Part shown: positions 12,864-13,327 of the stretch, piece by piece | Layout: each line of letters begins with the position of its first letter | Numbering within the stretch: the first letter of the stretch is position 1 | NCBI GenBank assembly: GCA_030263635.1 | Contig: SZPI01000106.1 | Location: 1 to 13,327 of the forward strand | Direction: 5' to 3' | DNA: 13,327 nucleotides | Source of the DNA: Flexicrinis sp001567485 | Lineage (GTDB): Bacteria; Chloroflexota; Anaerolineae; Aggregatilineales; Phototrophicaceae | Notes under the pieces: generated by a model | What the model was told of the DNA's origin: nothing | Seen by the model: the letters and a program-made list of their open reading frames with translations, nothing else | Databases searched by the model: none | Made by a program: the position numbers and the translations under genes

Positions 12864-13327
12864 ATGTCGTTTTCGCTCGATGGATTCAAAGCGCATCTGT
12901 CTGCTGCCGGTTACGTTCATCGTGATACGCCGCTGTTGGAACGATCCGATCTTTACTCGACAAAGGGCGGCGACCGCGTAATCTCGCGCCTGCTGACGCT
13001 CAATCATCATGGGGTCGAATACGCGTTGCGCCCGGAGTTCACCGCTTCCGCCGTGCGCGGCTATGGTGCTGCGTCTGACGCTGTCGTACGATGGCAGTTC
13101 AGCGGCCCGGTATTCTCGGATCTGTTCGCAGTCGCGGATCGTCCGTTTCAGCGTGAGAGCGTTGGGGCCGAGCTTATCGGTTTCAACGGGCCGGGTGCGG
13201 ATAGCGAGATCATCGGTCTGACTGCGTCGGGTTTGCTTGCACAAGGGATTTCCGACTTCACGATTGCAATCGGCCATGCGGGCCTATCGCGGGTTCTCAT
13301 CGAACGCTTCACGACCGATCCCGAACT
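12864..13327 (+). CDS. HisS/HisZ-like class II synthetase-fold protein (C-terminus beyond the right edge)
   Basis: The visible 154 residues align along their length with the catalytic core of histidyl-tRNA synthetase and its paralogue HisZ, the regulatory subunit of ATP phosphoribosyltransferase in histidine synthesis. Landmarks are ALRPEFTASAVR (54-65), SGPVF (80-84), SVGAELIGFNGPGADSEIIGLT (99-120, shown with its ends only as landmarks) and a C-terminal GHAGLSRVLIERF. Where HisS has the motif-2 FRxE that binds ATP, this protein has FSDL (84-87), and the following loop keeps HisS length but not its sequence. This argues against tRNA charging and for a HisZ-type or other non-synthetase paralogue. 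The ATG has AAGG (12853-12856) 7 nt upstream and a candidate promoter just before it. The gene is cut by the window edge, so domain content after residue 154 is unknown. Confidence 0.8.
   Translation, partial: MSFSLDGFKAHLSAAGYVHRDTPLLERSDLYSTKGGDRVISRLLTLNHHGVEYALRPEFTASAVRGYGAASDAVVRWQFSGPVFSDLFAVADRPFQRESVGAELIGFNGPGADSEIIGLTASGLLAQGISDFTIAIGHAGLSRVLIERFTTDPE

Overview
The window looks like a chromosomal stretch from a GC-rich bacterium. I favour Chloroflexota (Anaerolineae-like) because of the combination of Thr/Pro-rich lipoproteins, a TolB-like propeller protein, a LysM plus M23 lipoprotein, SH3b proteins and GAF-rich histidine kinases. That assignment rests on pattern recognition, not on a marker gene. 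I see no tRNA, rRNA, CRISPR array, transposase, integrase or phage gene, and no clear sign of horizontal transfer.

Layout. (1) Positions 1-2726, minus strand: the N-terminal 908 codons of a large surface lipoprotein with a Thr/Pro/Ser-rich stalk, one Ig-like module and at least nine PKD domains; its C-terminus lies beyond the left edge. (2) Positions 2924-8844, plus strand: a three-gene signalling cassette of a membrane histidine kinase with two GAF domains and one PAS, an OmpR/PhoB-type response regulator, and a second membrane histidine kinase with 7 TM segments, GAF and PAS. (3) Positions 8841-9161, minus strand: a small SCP2-fold protein convergent with the second kinase; the two stop codons share bases, and a GC-rich hairpin lies in the kinase 3' end. 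(4) Positions 9263-12793, plus strand: a cell-envelope cluster of a secreted TolB-like beta-propeller protein with a C-terminal frameshift, a LysM/M23 lipoprotein with a LasA-like spacing of metal ligands, and an SH3b protein with a C-terminal membrane anchor. The last two genes overlap by 8 nt. (5) Positions 12864 to the right edge, plus strand: the start of a HisS/HisZ-like class II synthetase-fold protein with a degenerate motif 2.

How the genes may work together: the signalling cassette would let two sensors feed one DNA-binding regulator, and the envelope cluster would build or remodel the cell surface. Whether the regulator controls the adjacent surface genes cannot be told from the sequence. 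The strongest second-look items are the -1 frameshift in the propeller gene, the divergent promoter pair built on a palindromic -10 element, and the lost motif-2 Arg/Glu in the HisS/HisZ-like gene. I do not see a convincing previously undescribed system; most genes belong to recognisable families.
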